Of a DNA stretch of 38,615 bases, positions 38,419-38,615 are shown piece by piece. Below the pieces are notes generated by a model. It did no database searches. It was not told the origin of the DNA and saw nothing but the letters and a program-made list of their open reading frames with translations. Both the position numbers and the translations under genes were made by a program. The stretch is from a virus: the IMG/VR virus record IMGVR_UViG_3300046092_000152, positions 1 through 38,615 of that record. One strand, written 5' to 3'. Numbering within the stretch: position 1 is the stretch's first letter; each line of letters starts with the position of its first letter.

Positions 38419-38614
38419 GTTTTTCTACCTTCATCTTTTCTGGTTCAAATATAATATAACTTTTGGGAGAGCCCACACCCTCAATTTCTCTTGAATTAGT
38501 ATTTCTGTAGACTAAACCTTTTTTGCCTTTAGATTTCATATGATCCATAAATTTATTTACTATTTCGTGGTGAATATCTTTGCTAGATGAATACGCCCCA
38601 TGATGATCTACATA
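38411..38614 (-). CDS. 3' end of a gene at window edge, possibly ADP-ribosyltransferase-like
   Basis: The last 67 codons of a minus-strand gene enter from the right edge. The tail 'KGLVYRNTNSREIEGVG' then 'SYIIFEPEKMKV' resembles the C-terminal strand pair of ART-like and other phage toxin-type domains (GYDGIVYxN...SYIVFxPxQIK). Its stop overlaps the ATG of the ParB-like gene. The function is uncertain because most of the gene is outside. Confidence 0.5.
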   Translation of the reverse strand, partial: YVDHHGAYSSSKDIHHEIVNKFMDHMKSKGKKGLVYRNTNSREIEGVGSPKSYIIFEPEKMKVEKHD

Positions 38615-38615
38615 C

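Overview
The window is part of an AT-rich tailed-phage genome, a distant T4-like myovirus. The evidence is a full T4-type replication set: sliding clamp gp45, clamp loader gp44/gp62, RegA repressor, family B polymerase gp43, UvsX recombinase, gp41 helicase and gp61-type primase. A T4-like virion protein runs off the left edge. A lipobox lipoprotein, an RlpA-like exported protein and a GH19 endolysin suggest a Gram-negative host. The host cannot be named from sequence alone.

Layout. (A) 1-2872, plus strand: virion protein, two conserved small proteins, and holin/XhlA-like lysis membrane proteins. (B) 2876-13840, plus strand: a consensus sigma70-type promoter, then primase, ThyX, NrdA and NrdB (each with an intein), a broken cassette at the DNA ligase gene (ligase 5' fragment, homing-endonuclease remnant, adenine methyltransferase), ligase, dCMP deaminase, glycosyltransferase and a GIY-YIG nuclease. 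(C) 13845-20165, minus strand: WYL_2-like protein, glutaredoxin, SpoU methyltransferase, RlpA-like protein, two tandem SpeD-family proteins, six tRNAs and a second adenine methyltransferase. At least three TTGACA/TTGACT-type promoters lie here. (D) 20226-36506, plus strand: glycosyltransferase with two related inteins, then 45-44-(Zn protein)-62-regA-MazG-HD-endolysin-43-uvsX-41, ending in hairpin terminators, a HEAT-like repeat protein and a GIY-YIG-type protein. (E) 36503-38615, minus strand: small zinc protein, lipoprotein, membrane protein, ParB-fold protein, and a partial protein at the right edge.

The genes fit together as a lytic replication programme. NrdAB, ThyX, dCMP deaminase, MazG-like and HD hydrolases supply dNTPs. 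The gp43/44/45/62/41/61/UvsX set replicates DNA, and RegA probably controls translation. The SpeD pair points to polyamine metabolism.

The most unusual content is an unusually dense set of self-splicing and homing elements. uvsX is physically broken by a split intein with a free-standing HNH endonuclease gene between the halves. That endonuclease has a 13-bp leader hairpin masking its ribosome-binding site, with a TATAAT inside it, a layout that resembles the control of I-TevI in T4. Four contiguous inteins sit in NrdA, NrdB and (two) one glycosyltransferase. A tRNA-Asn carries a 71-nt structured insertion in its anticodon. Two proteins carry T4-like capsid-targeting N-termini.
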